Source: an uncultured Clostridia bacterium
GTDB lineage: Bacteria; Bacillota; Clostridia; Oscillospirales; CAG-272
Direction: 5' to 3'
Assembly: GCA_937884385.1 (NCBI GenBank)
Contig: CALGCW010000305.1
Coordinates: 1 to 14,294, forward strand
Length of the DNA: 14,294 bases
Within the stretch, counting starts at the first letter, position 1, and each line of letters begins with the position of its first letter. Below are positions 1-6,501 of the stretch, one piece after another. Below the pieces are notes generated by a model that did not search any database, had not been told where the DNA came from, and saw only the letters and a program-made list of their open reading frames with translations. The translations under genes were made by a program, and so were the position numbers.

Positions 1-1
1 C

Positions 2-162
2 ATGAAGCGAGTTGCGTAGCAACTCGTGAAGCAGGGCTTCGCCCTATGAAGCGTGCCTTCGGCACACTGAGAGGCTACTGCGCGCTTCGCTTCGTGGCGC
101 AGTGCCGCCGCTTCATACAAGCCGCAGGCTTGTGCTTCATATTCGCGTAGCGAATGCTTCAT
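2..162. repeat. Array of six short hairpins with mirrored spacers
   Basis: Six perfect stem-loops lie in a row: stems 8-15/19-26 (loop GTA), 33-37/41-45 (TTC), 53-57/61-65 (TTC), 77-83/97-103 (13-nt loop), 117-123/127-133 (GCA) and 141-146/150-155 (GTA). In the left half they are separated by (A)TGAAGC (2-8, 27-32, 46-52). In the right half they are separated by its reverse complement GCTTCAT (110-116, 134-140, 156-162). The whole array is therefore a nested inverted repeat that could fold into a branched structure. The outermost GCTTCAT runs into TTTTT, so a transcript entering from the left might terminate here. No reading frame crosses it. The array may continue left of the window. Its function is unknown. 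Confidence 0.8.
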
Positions 163-243
163 TTTTCAGACTCTGAAGTTTTCAAAATTTTGTAGATGCA
201 TTTTTGGCATCGCGGCTCTGTAGGCAGATTCGAACCGACGAAA

Positions 244-296
244 GCCTTCCTCCGAGAGGAAGGTGGCACGCGAAGCGTGACGGAAGGAGCCTGCGC
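244..296. repeat. Palindromic intergenic repeat, left copy
   Basis: This element contains two perfect hairpins, CCTTCCTC/GAGGAAGG (245-252/256-263) and CACGC/GCGTG (267-271/275-279), followed by GGAAGGAGCCTGCG. A related, partly diverged copy lies in inverse orientation at 14251-14294, where CGCAGGCTCCTTCCG and CACCTTCCTC match the reverse complement of this one. I recall GC-rich elements of this kind as multicopy in gut Clostridia genomes; that is recollection only. No coding frame is visible. Confidence 0.7.
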
Positions 297-335
297 GACT
301 TTGAATTTTAATTAAACTTTTACGGCAACGCGCTT

Positions 336-395
336 TCCCTCAGTCGCCCGCGGCAAGCCGCCGGCGCCAGCTCCCTCCCGGAGGAGCCTTTGCAA
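336..395. repeat. Second GC-rich palindromic intergenic repeat
   Basis: A GC-rich block abuts the first promoter. It begins CCCTCAGTCGCC, passes through a self-complementary CGGC/GCCG core near 350-366, and ends with GCTCC...GGAGC (370-387). It differs from the 244-296 element but has the same flavour of intergenic palindromic repeat. Its GC content contrasts sharply with the AT-rich promoter that follows. Together with 2-162 and 244-296 it accounts for most of the roughly 410-base gene-free left edge. Confidence 0.5.
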
Positions 396-413
396 GAATC
401 GCTTACGAAACGG

Positions 414-442
414 TTGAAATGTTTACAAAATTGTGGTATAAT
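414..442 (+). promoter_or_regulatory. Sigma-A-type promoter for the DUF2812-type gene
   Basis: TTGAAA (414-419), a 17-bp spacer, then TATAAT (437-442) with the extended -10 TG at 434-435. Transcription would begin near 449, just ahead of the ribosome site at 451-462. The promoter shows that an ATG at 419 in the same frame cannot be the translation start. Confidence 0.85.
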
Positions 443-466
443 AAACAAAGGAAAGGTGGTGATTTT

Positions 467-1039
467 TTGAAAGAAACAATGACAAAACGCTTTTTTGCCC
501 CTATATGGAGATGTGATGAAATTGAAGCTGAATTGGAACATTTAGAAAATGAGGGATGGAGACTTGAAAAGATCTCCGGATTCAGAAACTTCAAATTTGT
601 CAAGGCATCGCCTAAAACCACTAAATATTTTTTCACTTGTTCGTTTGCAAAAGAAAGCGGAATGATAGAAACCGAGCAATTATTGAAAAGAGAGTATACA
701 GCGAATGAAATTAGCGGAAATTTCATTGAAGGATTACATATCACTTCCATATATCGTATCACAAAAGAAGCAGACTTGATCCCCCAAAAAGTTTATAGAA
801 ACATATATTTAAGACACTTAGTACTACAATATATTTTAATCGGACTTATGTTTTCATTTATATCCGTTGCGGGTATTATATTGTCATGCGTATTCAACGA
901 AAAGCCATTATTTGATTTCGGACATATCTTCCTTGCCGTCGTAGGTGCTTGTGGAATATTTGTTTTCGTCCACCATTTGTTTGGATGGCTGTACTTGTGG
1001 AAACAATATGCAAAATATTGGTGTCCCAACGAAGAATAA
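467..1039 (+). CDS. DUF2812-like two-TM membrane protein
   Basis: A 190-residue protein. The N-terminal half carries the pattern of the DUF2812 family: a short basic start, a helix, then a GWRLEKISGF segment (residues 30-39) and an FTC strand. Two hydrophobic segments (about 118-141 and 152-176) should be membrane helices, and the C-terminus is short and basic/aromatic. The start is taken as TTG at 467 because AAAGGTGGTGA (453-463), an almost perfect anti-16S match, lies just ahead; the in-frame ATG at 479 is an alternative. It has its own promoter and a weak terminator, so it is monocistronic. DUF2812 proteins often sit beside PadR-type regulators, but none is present here. The biochemical role is unknown. 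The family assignment rests on motif resemblance only. Confidence 0.75.
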   Translation: MKETMTKRFFAPIWRCDEIEAELEHLENEGWRLEKISGFRNFKFVKASPKTTKYFFTCSFAKESGMIETEQLLKREYTANEISGNFIEGLHITSIYRITKEADLIPQKVYRNIYLRHLVLQYILIGLMFSFISVAGIILSCVFNEKPLFDFGHIFLAVVGACGIFVFVHHLFGWLYLWKQYAKYWCPNEE

Positions 1040-1149
1040 AGACTACATAGGACTCGTTGCAAGTATGGCGTTAAAAGCCCGGTAGATCGCGGATACTTTT
1101 AACCCCCATCATTGCCAAGGGGTTAGCCTGCCCTCTGCCAAATCGCCGT

Positions 1150-1195
1150 GCATCTAAATCAGCCACACACGGTTTTGCATCTAAATCGGACACAC
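1150..1195. repeat. Two 19-bp direct repeats in a gene-free stretch
   Basis: A 19-bp unit, GCATCTAAATC followed by AGCCACAC or GGACACAC, occurs at 1150-1168 and 1177-1195 (17 of 19 identical, period 27). An 8-bp inverted repeat GTTAAAAG/CTTTTAAC (1070-1077/1096-1103) lies upstream. Repeated short units of this sort occur at the tips of IS21-type insertion sequences, so this may be an IS end left after decay; no transposase is present. The gene-free interval 1040-1394 otherwise holds only the terminator and promoter listed separately. Confidence 0.45.
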
Positions 1196-1202
1196 GTCAC
1201 AG

Positions 1203-1231
1203 AAAAAGGGGAGCGTAGTCTCTCTTTTTTT
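1203..1231 (+). terminator. Weak intrinsic terminator
   Basis: A-tract plus GGGGAG (1208-1213), loop CGTAGT, CTCTCT (1220-1225) and a run of T to 1231. The stem needs two G-U pairs, so it is weaker than the others in the window. It probably closes the 467-1039 unit, although it sits about 165 bases beyond the stop codon. Confidence 0.55.
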
Positions 1232-1322
1232 GAGCAAGATAGCGGCGAGGCTTGTTGCTTATCCGAGTGATTGAATTTTCAAAAACTCGCGCGGTGGGTG
1301 AGTTTGGAGTACAAATGCGTTG

Positions 1323-1351
1323 TTGATTTTATGCTTGAGGGGTGCTATAAT
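1323..1351 (+). promoter_or_regulatory. Sigma-A-type promoter for the XRE-TPR regulator
   Basis: TTGATT (1323-1328), a 17-bp spacer and TATAAT (1346-1351) with extended -10 TG at 1343-1344. The predicted start is near 1358. An 8-bp inverted repeat, ATAATCTC (1350-1357) and GAGATTAT (1384-1391), spans the -10 and the ribosome site and could be an autoregulatory operator. Confidence 0.8.
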
Positions 1352-1394
1352 AATCTCACAAAGGTCTTTGAGTTCAAAAAAAGGAGATTATACT

Positions 1395-2450
1395 ATGGAT
1401 ATTGGAAAAAAGATAAAGCAGTTAAGATATCAGTCCGGTCTTACGCAGGAGCAGCTTGCCTCAAGGCTTGGAATAAGCGCGCAATCCGTTTCTAAATGGG
1501 AAAATTCGATCACGATGCCCGATATATCACTATTGCCGGCTCTTGCAGGGGAGCTTGGTGTGACTATTGACGAGCTGTTTGATCTGACCGTCGATCAAAG
1601 GTTGCACAGGCTTGAAAAGCGTCTCGATATAGAAGAGGAGTTTTCTTCGGATATTTTTAAGGAGTACGAGCTTTTCTTGCTCGACCTTCTTGAAGAAGGG
1701 AAGGAGAAAACGAGGGTGCTTAGCCTGCTTGCACAGCTCTACCATCACCGTATGGAGGCCGATTCAAGAAGGGTCAGCAAGTATGCGCGTGAGGCTATAA
1801 TGCGAAATCCCGAAAAGAAGGATTGCCAATGGCTTCTTCAAAAAGCGGAGGGAGCGAGCATATGGGATTGGAATATTGCAAATCATACTGCGGTAATAGA
1901 TTTTTATAAAAAGGTTATTGAGTGCGATACTGTTGAACCAAAGACGCCGATGCCGTACTATGAGGTCATGGACAATCTTATTGCCGACCACAGGGTTAGA
2001 GAGGCAAGGGAATATTTGGAGATATACAAGACATTGCCCGCGCACAGACCGTTTTTAGTCCCCGTATATGAAGCAAGCATTGCTCTTGCGGAATACGATG
2101 CTGTGGGTGCGGATGAGATAATGCAACGTGCTCTCGATGAGTTTTCGAATCACAGCGGCTTTCTGTTTGAAATGGGGCAGTATTATGCGAGGAAATGTGA
2201 CTATCTGAAGGCTATTGATTACTATGAGCGATCCTGGCGCGCGGATGAGGACAAAAAGCCGAGATTTACGGACGCTCTTCACGCAATTTCTCTTATTTAT
2301 GAGATCTTGGGTGATTACGAAAGGGCGGTGGATGCACAAGATCGGATGATAGCTTGCATCAAGGACGAATGGGGCTACAAGGACGGTGATGCCGCTTTGC
2401 TTGAAGTGGAAAGGGAAAAGAGCAGGCTGCAAAAGTACCTTGTGCAATAA
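1395..2450 (+). CDS. XRE-family HTH regulator with TPR-like C-terminus
   Basis: A 351-residue protein. Residues 4-64 form a classic XRE/Cro-CI helix-turn-helix (LTQEQLASRLGIS, then SVSKWEN and PDISLLPAL), ending in GVTIDELFD. The remaining ~285 residues are helical, with repeated Tyr/Ala-rich helix pairs; the clearest TPR-like stretch is about 255-330 (FEMGQYYARKCDYLKAIDYY and LGDYERAVDAQ). HTH plus TPR is the architecture of the peptide-sensing RRNPP regulators, but many orphan Clostridia XRE proteins look the same, so peptide sensing is only a possibility. Start: ATG 1395 with AAGGAGA (1381-1387) seven bases ahead; longer in-frame starts would lie inside the promoter. It has its own promoter and terminator. 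Its target is unknown, and autoregulation is plausible. Confidence 0.88.
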   Translation: MDIGKKIKQLRYQSGLTQEQLASRLGISAQSVSKWENSITMPDISLLPALAGELGVTIDELFDLTVDQRLHRLEKRLDIEEEFSSDIFKEYELFLLDLLEEGKEKTRVLSLLAQLYHHRMEADSRRVSKYAREAIMRNPEKKDCQWLLQKAEGASIWDWNIANHTAVIDFYKKVIECDTVEPKTPMPYYEVMDNLIADHRVREAREYLEIYKTLPAHRPFLVPVYEASIALAEYDAVGADEIMQRALDEFSNHSGFLFEMGQYYARKCDYLKAIDYYERSWRADEDKKPRFTDALHAISLIYEILGDYERAVDAQDRMIACIKDEWGYKDGDAALLEVEREKSRLQKYLVQ

Positions 2451-2468
2451 TATGGTTTTTATCCCTCA

Positions 2469-2495
2469 GGGAGATGCTTTGGCGTCTCCCTTTTT
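2469..2495 (+). terminator. Intrinsic terminator after the XRE-TPR gene
   Basis: GGGAGATGC (2469-2477), loop TTTG, GCGTCTCCC (2482-2490), then TTTTT. A nine-pair stem with one G-U pair, 18 bases after the stop codon. Confidence 0.88.
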
Positions 2496-2525
2496 ACGCT
2501 GCGTTATAGGTCGGTGAAAAAATGC

Positions 2526-2554
2526 TTTACAATTTTGAAAACGTATGGTATAAT
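2526..2554 (+). promoter_or_regulatory. Sigma-A-type promoter for the acyltransferase gene
   Basis: TTTACA (2526-2531), a 17-bp spacer and TATAAT (2549-2554) with extended -10 TG at 2546-2547. The leader is about 70 bases and includes a short inverted repeat TGATAT/ATATCA (2585-2590/2612-2617) whose right arm touches the ribosome site. Confidence 0.82.
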
Positions 2555-2632
2555 AGATTTATAATGGCGTATTGTGGGGTGTTTTGATATTTGCGCTTCA
2601 TTTTTACGTTGATATCAAGGAGATTTTGATGA

Positions 2633-3904
2633 ATGAATAAGGAATTTAAAAAGTTTGATATGAAGGCGCCTCCGATAAGGCAACGTCAATGGTTGAGACC
2701 TGTAACCTGGGCTTTGTCATTTCCTTTTACGTTGGCGCAAAAGACCAAGATCATAAAGAATAATTGCGAGGGACTGAAGCCGCCGTATATTTTGCTTTGC
2801 AATCACAATGGATTCTTTGACTTTATGGCAGCTACGCACGCTATCTTCCCGCACAGGGCAAATTACGTCGTTGCGATAGACGGATTTTTCGGTTTTCCCC
2901 TTAAAAAGTGGCTCCTTCGAAACGTTGGCGGTATTTGTAAGCGTAAATTCACGACCGATCTTACCCTTGTAAGACAGATCAAGCGCGTTATTGCAAACGG
3001 TGACGTTATCGTGCTTTATCCCGAGGCAAGATATTCGCTTTGCGGTACGCAGAGTGAGCTTCAGGAGTCCGTCGGTCAGATGTGCAAGATGATGAAGGTG
3101 CCCGTTGTTACGTTTTTGTGCAAGGGAAATCATCTTAAGGCGCCGTTTTGGAATACGAAGGACAGAAAAGTGCCGTACACCGAAGGTCATCTTACTCAGC
3201 TTTATACAGCAGATGAGTTGAAGGATGCAACTGTAGATGAGATAAACGCGAAGATCGCAGAGGCGCTCACCTATGACGATTTTGCTTGGCAGAAGGAAAA
3301 CGATATAAGGATTTCCGCTTCATACCGTGCCGAGGGTCTTCACAACGTGCTTTATCAGTGCCCGCATTGCCAAACGGAATACGAGATGTCGAGCAAGGGC
3401 GATACGGTGAGATGTGAGCATTGCGGCAAGGAATGGAAAATGACGGAGCTTGGAGAGCTTGTCGCGACGAGTGGCGAAACTGAGTTTTCTCACATTCCCG
3501 ATTGGTACGAGTGGCAGAGAGCCAACGTGCGCAGAGAAGTGAGAGAAGGAAGATACTATTTTGAATCCGATTGTCACGTTAAGTCAATGCCAAACGGAAC
3601 AAGATTTTACGATATTGGCAACGGCAGGATAGTTCACGATCTTGAAGGCTTCAGACTCAACGGAACGGGTAAATACGGTGAATTTGAGATGGAAAGAAAG
3701 TCTGCGGGACTTGAGGCTTGCCATATTGAATACAATTATCTTGGAAAACATGGAGATTGCATCGATCTTAACACTCTTGACGACACGTTCTATATTTTCC
3801 CGCACAGAAAGGATTTTTCTATCACAAAGATAGCTCTTGCGACGGAAGAGATTTACCGAATGATAAGGGAAAATGCTCCCAAGCGCGCCAAAAAAGCTTT
3901 ATAA
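2633..3904 (+). CDS. PlsC-like acyltransferase with C-terminal zinc ribbon
   Basis: A 423-residue protein. The N-terminal ~215 residues are a 1-acyl-glycerol-3-phosphate acyltransferase fold: motif I NHNGFFD (N57, H58, D63; the HX4D charge relay) and motif III YPEARYS (129-135) in place of the usual FPEGTRS. It probably transfers an acyl chain to lysophosphatidate or a related glycerolipid at the membrane, although no confident membrane helix is seen. Residues 243-264 hold CPHC...CEHC, a four-cysteine zinc ribbon. The last ~150 residues are charged, beta-rich and not recognised. A typical PlsC is about 200-250 residues, so the C-terminal half is an addition. ATG 2633 follows AAGGAGA (2617-2623); a nearer ATG at 2629 reads into a stop after three codons. 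Monocistronic. The substrate is not determined. Confidence 0.85.
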   Translation: MNKEFKKFDMKAPPIRQRQWLRPVTWALSFPFTLAQKTKIIKNNCEGLKPPYILLCNHNGFFDFMAATHAIFPHRANYVVAIDGFFGFPLKKWLLRNVGGICKRKFTTDLTLVRQIKRVIANGDVIVLYPEARYSLCGTQSELQESVGQMCKMMKVPVVTFLCKGNHLKAPFWNTKDRKVPYTEGHLTQLYTADELKDATVDEINAKIAEALTYDDFAWQKENDIRISASYRAEGLHNVLYQCPHCQTEYEMSSKGDTVRCEHCGKEWKMTELGELVATSGETEFSHIPDWYEWQRANVRREVREGRYYFESDCHVKSMPNGTRFYDIGNGRIVHDLEGFRLNGTGKYGEFEMERKSAGLEACHIEYNYLGKHGDCIDLNTLDDTFYIFPHRKDFSITKIALATEEIYRMIRENAPKRAKKAL

Positions 3905-3919
3905 TTAAAGAATTTTTTC

Positions 3920-3953
3920 AAAAGCACTCATTTTTGGGTGCTTTTGTTTTTTT
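3920..3953 (+). terminator. Intrinsic terminator after the acyltransferase gene
   Basis: AAAAGCACTC (3920-3929), loop ATTTTT, GGGTGCTTTT (3936-3945) with one G-U pair, then a T run to 3953. It isolates the fibre operon from upstream transcription. Confidence 0.88.
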
Positions 3954-4013
3954 ATGAAAAAGTAAGTAACATATATTAATATGAAAAATGATCACAAATA
4001 TTTTTAATTTATG

Positions 4014-4042
4014 TTGACAAAAAATGGGTTTTGTGATAGAAT
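4014..4042 (+). promoter_or_regulatory. Promoter of the sipW fibre operon
   Basis: A consensus -35 TTGACA (4014-4019), a 17-bp spacer and TAGAAT (4037-4042) with extended -10 TG at 4034-4035. It is the only clear promoter seen for the genes from 4118 to 13122. The -35 in its context GTTGACAAA is one base off the reverse-strand 0A box (TTYGACAAA), which would allow Spo0A contact, but TTGACA is also simply the -35 consensus. Confidence 0.87.
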
Positions 4043-4053
4043 GTATTATCCAT

Positions 4054-4069
4054 ACTTATAACTATAAGT
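4054..4069. promoter_or_regulatory. Palindrome just after the sipW transcription start
   Basis: ACTTAT-AACT-ATAAGT is a perfect 6-bp-arm palindrome beginning about five bases after the predicted start point. Its position suits a repressor operator. The stem is AT-rich and short, so RNA structure is less likely. No regulator can be assigned. Confidence 0.4.
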
Positions 4070-4117
4070 GTTTGTATATGTAAATCATCAGTATGTTGTT
4101 CAAAAGGAGTTAGTTTT

Positions 4118-4738
4118 GTGTCCAAATATCTAAAGCATATCTGGGGCATCGTGACGAATATATTGTTAGTCGTCGTCGTTATTGCGGCGGTACTGTTCAT
4201 CGGGGTTCGACTTGTGGGACTTGAGCCATACGTCGTGCTTTCCGGTTCGATGGAGCCCGCATATCACGTCGGTTCGCTTATTTACGTTAAGAAGGTCGAT
4301 CCTCTCACGCTGAAGGAAGGAGACCCCGTCACCTTTATGGTGAACAAAAACACGGTAGCAACTCACAGGATAATTGAGGTTATTCCCGACAGGAACGACC
4401 CTTCCGTGGTTCGCTTCAGAACGAAGGGCGACAACAACGATATTCCCGACGGTGATCCGATACATTGCAAAAACGTTATCGGCAAGCCTGTATTTACAAT
4501 TCCGTATCTTGGATACGCGGTAAATTACATTCAAGTGCCCCCGGGCAGATACGTTGCGTTTGCTGTTTGCATTCTTCTCATCGTTTCCGTTTTGTTCGGC
4601 GGAGAGGGGAAGAAGGCAGAGGGTGCTCACGAGGAGCAAAAAAAGGAAGAGGATGAGAGCGATACGCTCCCACCACCTCCCGTTAATCAAGAAGATATGC
4701 CGAAAGGCTTATCATATACCGATCCCAATAAAAAATAG
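4118..4738 (+). CDS. sipW: SipW, ER-type signal peptidase I
   Basis: A 206-residue membrane peptidase that removes the signal peptides of TasA/camelysin-like proteins. It has a hydrophobic anchor at 11-33, the catalytic box LSGSMEP with nucleophile S44, THR with H83 where bacterial-type enzymes have Lys, and KGDNND...DGD (D105, D111). This Ser-His-Asp set marks the ER/archaeal S26B type to which SipW belongs. A second membrane helix lies at about 145-161, followed by a ~40-residue highly charged tail with four consecutive prolines, presumably cytoplasmic. GTG 4118 is chosen because AAAAGGAG (4102-4109) lies eight bases ahead. It is the first gene of the operon, 21 bases before the first subunit. 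In Bacillus subtilis the order is tapA-sipW-tasA; here the peptidase comes first and five candidate substrates follow. Confidence 0.95.
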   Translation: MSKYLKHIWGIVTNILLVVVVIAAVLFIGVRLVGLEPYVVLSGSMEPAYHVGSLIYVKKVDPLTLKEGDPVTFMVNKNTVATHRIIEVIPDRNDPSVVRFRTKGDNNDIPDGDPIHCKNVIGKPVFTIPYLGYAVNYIQVPPGRYVAFAVCILLIVSVLFGGEGKKAEGAHEEQKKEEDESDTLPPPPVNQEDMPKGLSYTDPNKK

Positions 4739-4759
4739 CAAGGAAAGGAGATTAAAGCA

Positions 4760-5296
4760 ATGAAAAAGAAGATTTTGACAACCCTTGCACTTATTGTTTG
4801 TGCAGTTTTGTTGGTCGTTGGCTCAGTTGCCGGTACTATCGCGTATTTGACATCGCAGGCAACGGTAAATAATACGTTTACTGTTGGTGATGTGAAAATC
4901 ACTATGGATGAAGCTAATGCAGCGGGTGAAGGACGAGTAGCTTCAAACGAATACAAGCTCATTCCCGGTAAGACATATGAAAATGATCTTACGATCTACG
5001 TTGACGCTGATAGCGAAGACTGTTATATTTTTGTGAAGCTCCCGGCTAACACAAATATTACATACAATTTGGCTACCGGCTGGACACTTCTTGAGGATGA
5101 TGTTTATTATTACAACACAAAGGTATCAAAAAATGCTGAAGTTGATGTTGTGACCTCTTTTAAGGTTGCTAATGATGCAACAGCAGCAACTCTTGCCAAT
5201 GTGACTACACCGATCAGCTTTGTCGGTTACGCAGTACAGTCAGAAGGCTTCACCAGTGCGGCTGATGCGTGGGCGGCTTCCGGCTTCGGAAACTAA
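4760..5296 (+). CDS. TasA/camelysin-like fibre subunit 1
   Basis: A 178-residue secreted protein with a SipW-type signal peptide: MKKK, hydrophobic core to ~24, then AGTIA before Y29, the likely mature first residue, and NNTFTVGDV (37-45). The mature part is a small beta-sandwich pattern with YKLIPGKTYENDL (the start-strand motif of the family), a single mature cysteine in DCYIFVK, TGWTLLEDDVYYY, and a VGYAVQ strand near the C-terminus. By analogy with TasA it should polymerise outside the cell, with the new N-terminus completing a neighbouring subunit. ATG 4760 follows AAAGGAG (4744-4750). It is clearly paralogous to the next gene (YKxxPG, CYxFVK, GW, VYY, YAVQ). Which paralog is the major subunit cannot be told from sequence. 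Confidence 0.88.
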   Translation: MKKKILTTLALIVCAVLLVVGSVAGTIAYLTSQATVNNTFTVGDVKITMDEANAAGEGRVASNEYKLIPGKTYENDLTIYVDADSEDCYIFVKLPANTNITYNLATGWTLLEDDVYYYNTKVSKNAEVDVVTSFKVANDATAATLANVTTPISFVGYAVQSEGFTSAADAWAASGFGN

Positions 5297-5318
5297 TTGC
5301 TGAAGGTAATTGAAGATT

Positions 5319-5855
5319 ATGAAGAAAATAATAATTTGTACTTTGGCAGTTCTGTTGATCTGCGGATGCTTTGTAGGCACAACTATTGCGTGGTTGATGG
5401 CTGAGACAGATCCTGTGACTAATACTTTCACGGCGGGTGATATCGATATTGAGTTGACAGAAACAACCGGCACTGAGTATAAGATGGTTCCGGGTAGCAC
5501 TATTACAAAGGATCCTAAGGTTACTGTAATGGCAGGAAGCGAGAAGTGTTATTTGTTCGTTAAGATTGAAAAGGGCAATAACTTTGATACTTATATGACT
5601 TTTACACTTGCTGACGGTTGGACTGAGTTAGAGTCCGGAGTATACTACCGTGTAGTAGAAGCAAGCGATGCGGATCAAACATTCGAAGTATTGGCAGGCA
5701 ACGCAGTTACTGTTAAAGACGAAATGACGAAAGAGCAGGCTGAGGCTGCTAATGCAGCTAAGCCCACATTGGCATTCAAAGCATATGCAGTTCAGAAGGA
5801 CAATGTAGACGATGCGGCAACAGCATGGGGACATATTCCTGACGCTTCTAAATAA
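5319..5855 (+). CDS. TasA/camelysin-like fibre subunit 2
   Basis: A 178-residue paralog of subunit 1. The signal segment runs MKKIIICTLA... to TTIA, with W25 as probable mature residue 1 and NTFTAGDIDI at 35-44. It shares YKMVPGSTI, KCYLFVK (only mature cysteine), DGWTELESGVYYR and YAVQKD with its neighbour. The ATG at 5319 is preferred over an in-frame TTG at 5310, because the only ribosome-site-like sequence (GAAGGTAA, 5302-5309) is too close to the TTG. That site is weak beside AGGAGG-type sites elsewhere in the operon, so translation may depend on the upstream gene, which ends 22 bases earlier. Probably a tandem duplicate that has become a distinct subunit. Confidence 0.85.
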   Translation: MKKIIICTLAVLLICGCFVGTTIAWLMAETDPVTNTFTAGDIDIELTETTGTEYKMVPGSTITKDPKVTVMAGSEKCYLFVKIEKGNNFDTYMTFTLADGWTELESGVYYRVVEASDADQTFEVLAGNAVTVKDEMTKEQAEAANAAKPTLAFKAYAVQKDNVDDAATAWGHIPDASK

Positions 5856-5876
5856 TTGCAATAAGGATATTGGAGT

Positions 5877-6458
5877 ATGAATAATATGAAAAAGAAGATA
5901 TTTGTTATTGCAATGGTAGCTTGCATTCTTGTATTGTCTGCGACGAGTGCGACACTTTCTTACTTCACTGATTACGAATACAAGGATAATTCGTTTACAA
6001 TTGGTAACGTTGACATTCAACTTGACGTTTCCTTCAATAATGAGGGAACGGTTTATCCTACAAAGGTAATTGCTGAGAATGCAACAATAACAAATATAGG
6101 AACGGAAAGTGCTTACGTAGGTGCAGTTATCACATTTACAAGCACAGGTAATCCCATTGCCGTTGCGGAAGCGTGGCTCAGCAAGCTCATTCCCAATGTG
6201 ACTGTTACTAACCTTACGGTTGATGGTGGCGTTGCAAAGGCTTACGTTGTATACACGGAAAAGCTTAATGCAGGCGGCGTGATCAACGTATTTGACACGA
6301 TCGAAATTCCCGGAGAATGGGGAAATGATGAAATGGCAAGCCTTGCAGGACTTAACGTTAAGGTTGAAGGTTATGCAATCCAGACAGCAGGCCTTGAGTC
6401 TGTAGGAGCTTTGAATGCACTTAAGCTTGGCTTCGATGCATTTGATCACATTAACTAA
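5877..6458 (+). CDS. SipW-dependent fibre subunit 3
   Basis: A 193-residue protein. N-terminus MNNMKKKIFVIAM, hydrophobic core, SATLS then Y29 (YFTDYEYKDNSFTIGNVDI), the SipW-type signature. The mature part differs from subunits 1 and 2: there is no YKxxPG block or mature cysteine, but ATITNIGTESAYVGAVITF resembles the TasA-family strand pair that carries N-T/I-G. It has VEGYAIQTAGLES near the C-terminus, the same closing strand as the other two. The start at 5877 follows AAGGA (5863-5867); ATG 5886 is an alternative using GGAG (5872-5875). It is followed directly by a GC-rich hairpin (6469-6486), so it ends the first part of the operon. Confidence 0.85.
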   Translation: MNNMKKKIFVIAMVACILVLSATSATLSYFTDYEYKDNSFTIGNVDIQLDVSFNNEGTVYPTKVIAENATITNIGTESAYVGAVITFTSTGNPIAVAEAWLSKLIPNVTVTNLTVDGGVAKAYVVYTEKLNAGGVINVFDTIEIPGEWGNDEMASLAGLNVKVEGYAIQTAGLESVGALNALKLGFDAFDHIN

Positions 6459-6468
6459 TTAAAAAAAT

Positions 6469-6486
6469 CCCCGCCTTTGGGCGGGG
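6469..6486. terminator. GC-rich hairpin without U-tract on the + strand
   Basis: CCCCGCC (6469-6475), loop TTTG, GGCGGGG (6480-6486). On the + strand it is followed by AAATGG, so it is a poor terminator for the operon and more likely a 3' stabilising or processing structure for the subunit mRNA. On the - strand the same stem is followed by seven T, which is a good intrinsic terminator for antisense transcription from the right; no minus-strand gene is apparent there. Confidence 0.65.
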
Positions 6487-6501
6487 AAATGGAAAACTGA
6501 A

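Noticed and set aside
2..162. CRISPR array
   Set aside because: The conserved unit is only 6-7 bases, it inverts at the midpoint, and the intervening segments are self-complementary hairpins of unequal length. No cas genes are present.
227..239. tRNA T-arm-like GGTTCGAAT on the minus strand
   Set aside because: The flanking bases do not form a T-stem and no acceptor, D-arm or anticodon arm can be built around it.
419..466. ATG at 419 as the start of the DUF2812-type gene
   Set aside because: The -10 box lies at 437-442 within this stretch, so the codons would precede the transcript; a strong ribosome site points to TTG 467.
1350..1391. RNA structure hiding the ribosome site of the XRE gene (ATAATCTC/GAGATTAT)
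   Set aside because: The left arm falls in and just after the -10 box, before the predicted transcript start near 1358, so it cannot fold in that mRNA. It was kept only as a possible DNA operator.
3954..4117. SinR operator (GTTCTYT) or riboswitch ahead of sipW
   Set aside because: No GTTCTYT match, and the leader is only about 70 bases without a recognisable aptamer structure.
5628..6449. A 273-codon open frame on the minus strand across subunits 2 and 3
   Set aside because: No ribosome site precedes its ATG, the predicted protein is a Cys/Asn/Tyr-rich string without family features, and the plus-strand genes there have clear SipW-type signatures. It is a shadow of their codon bias.
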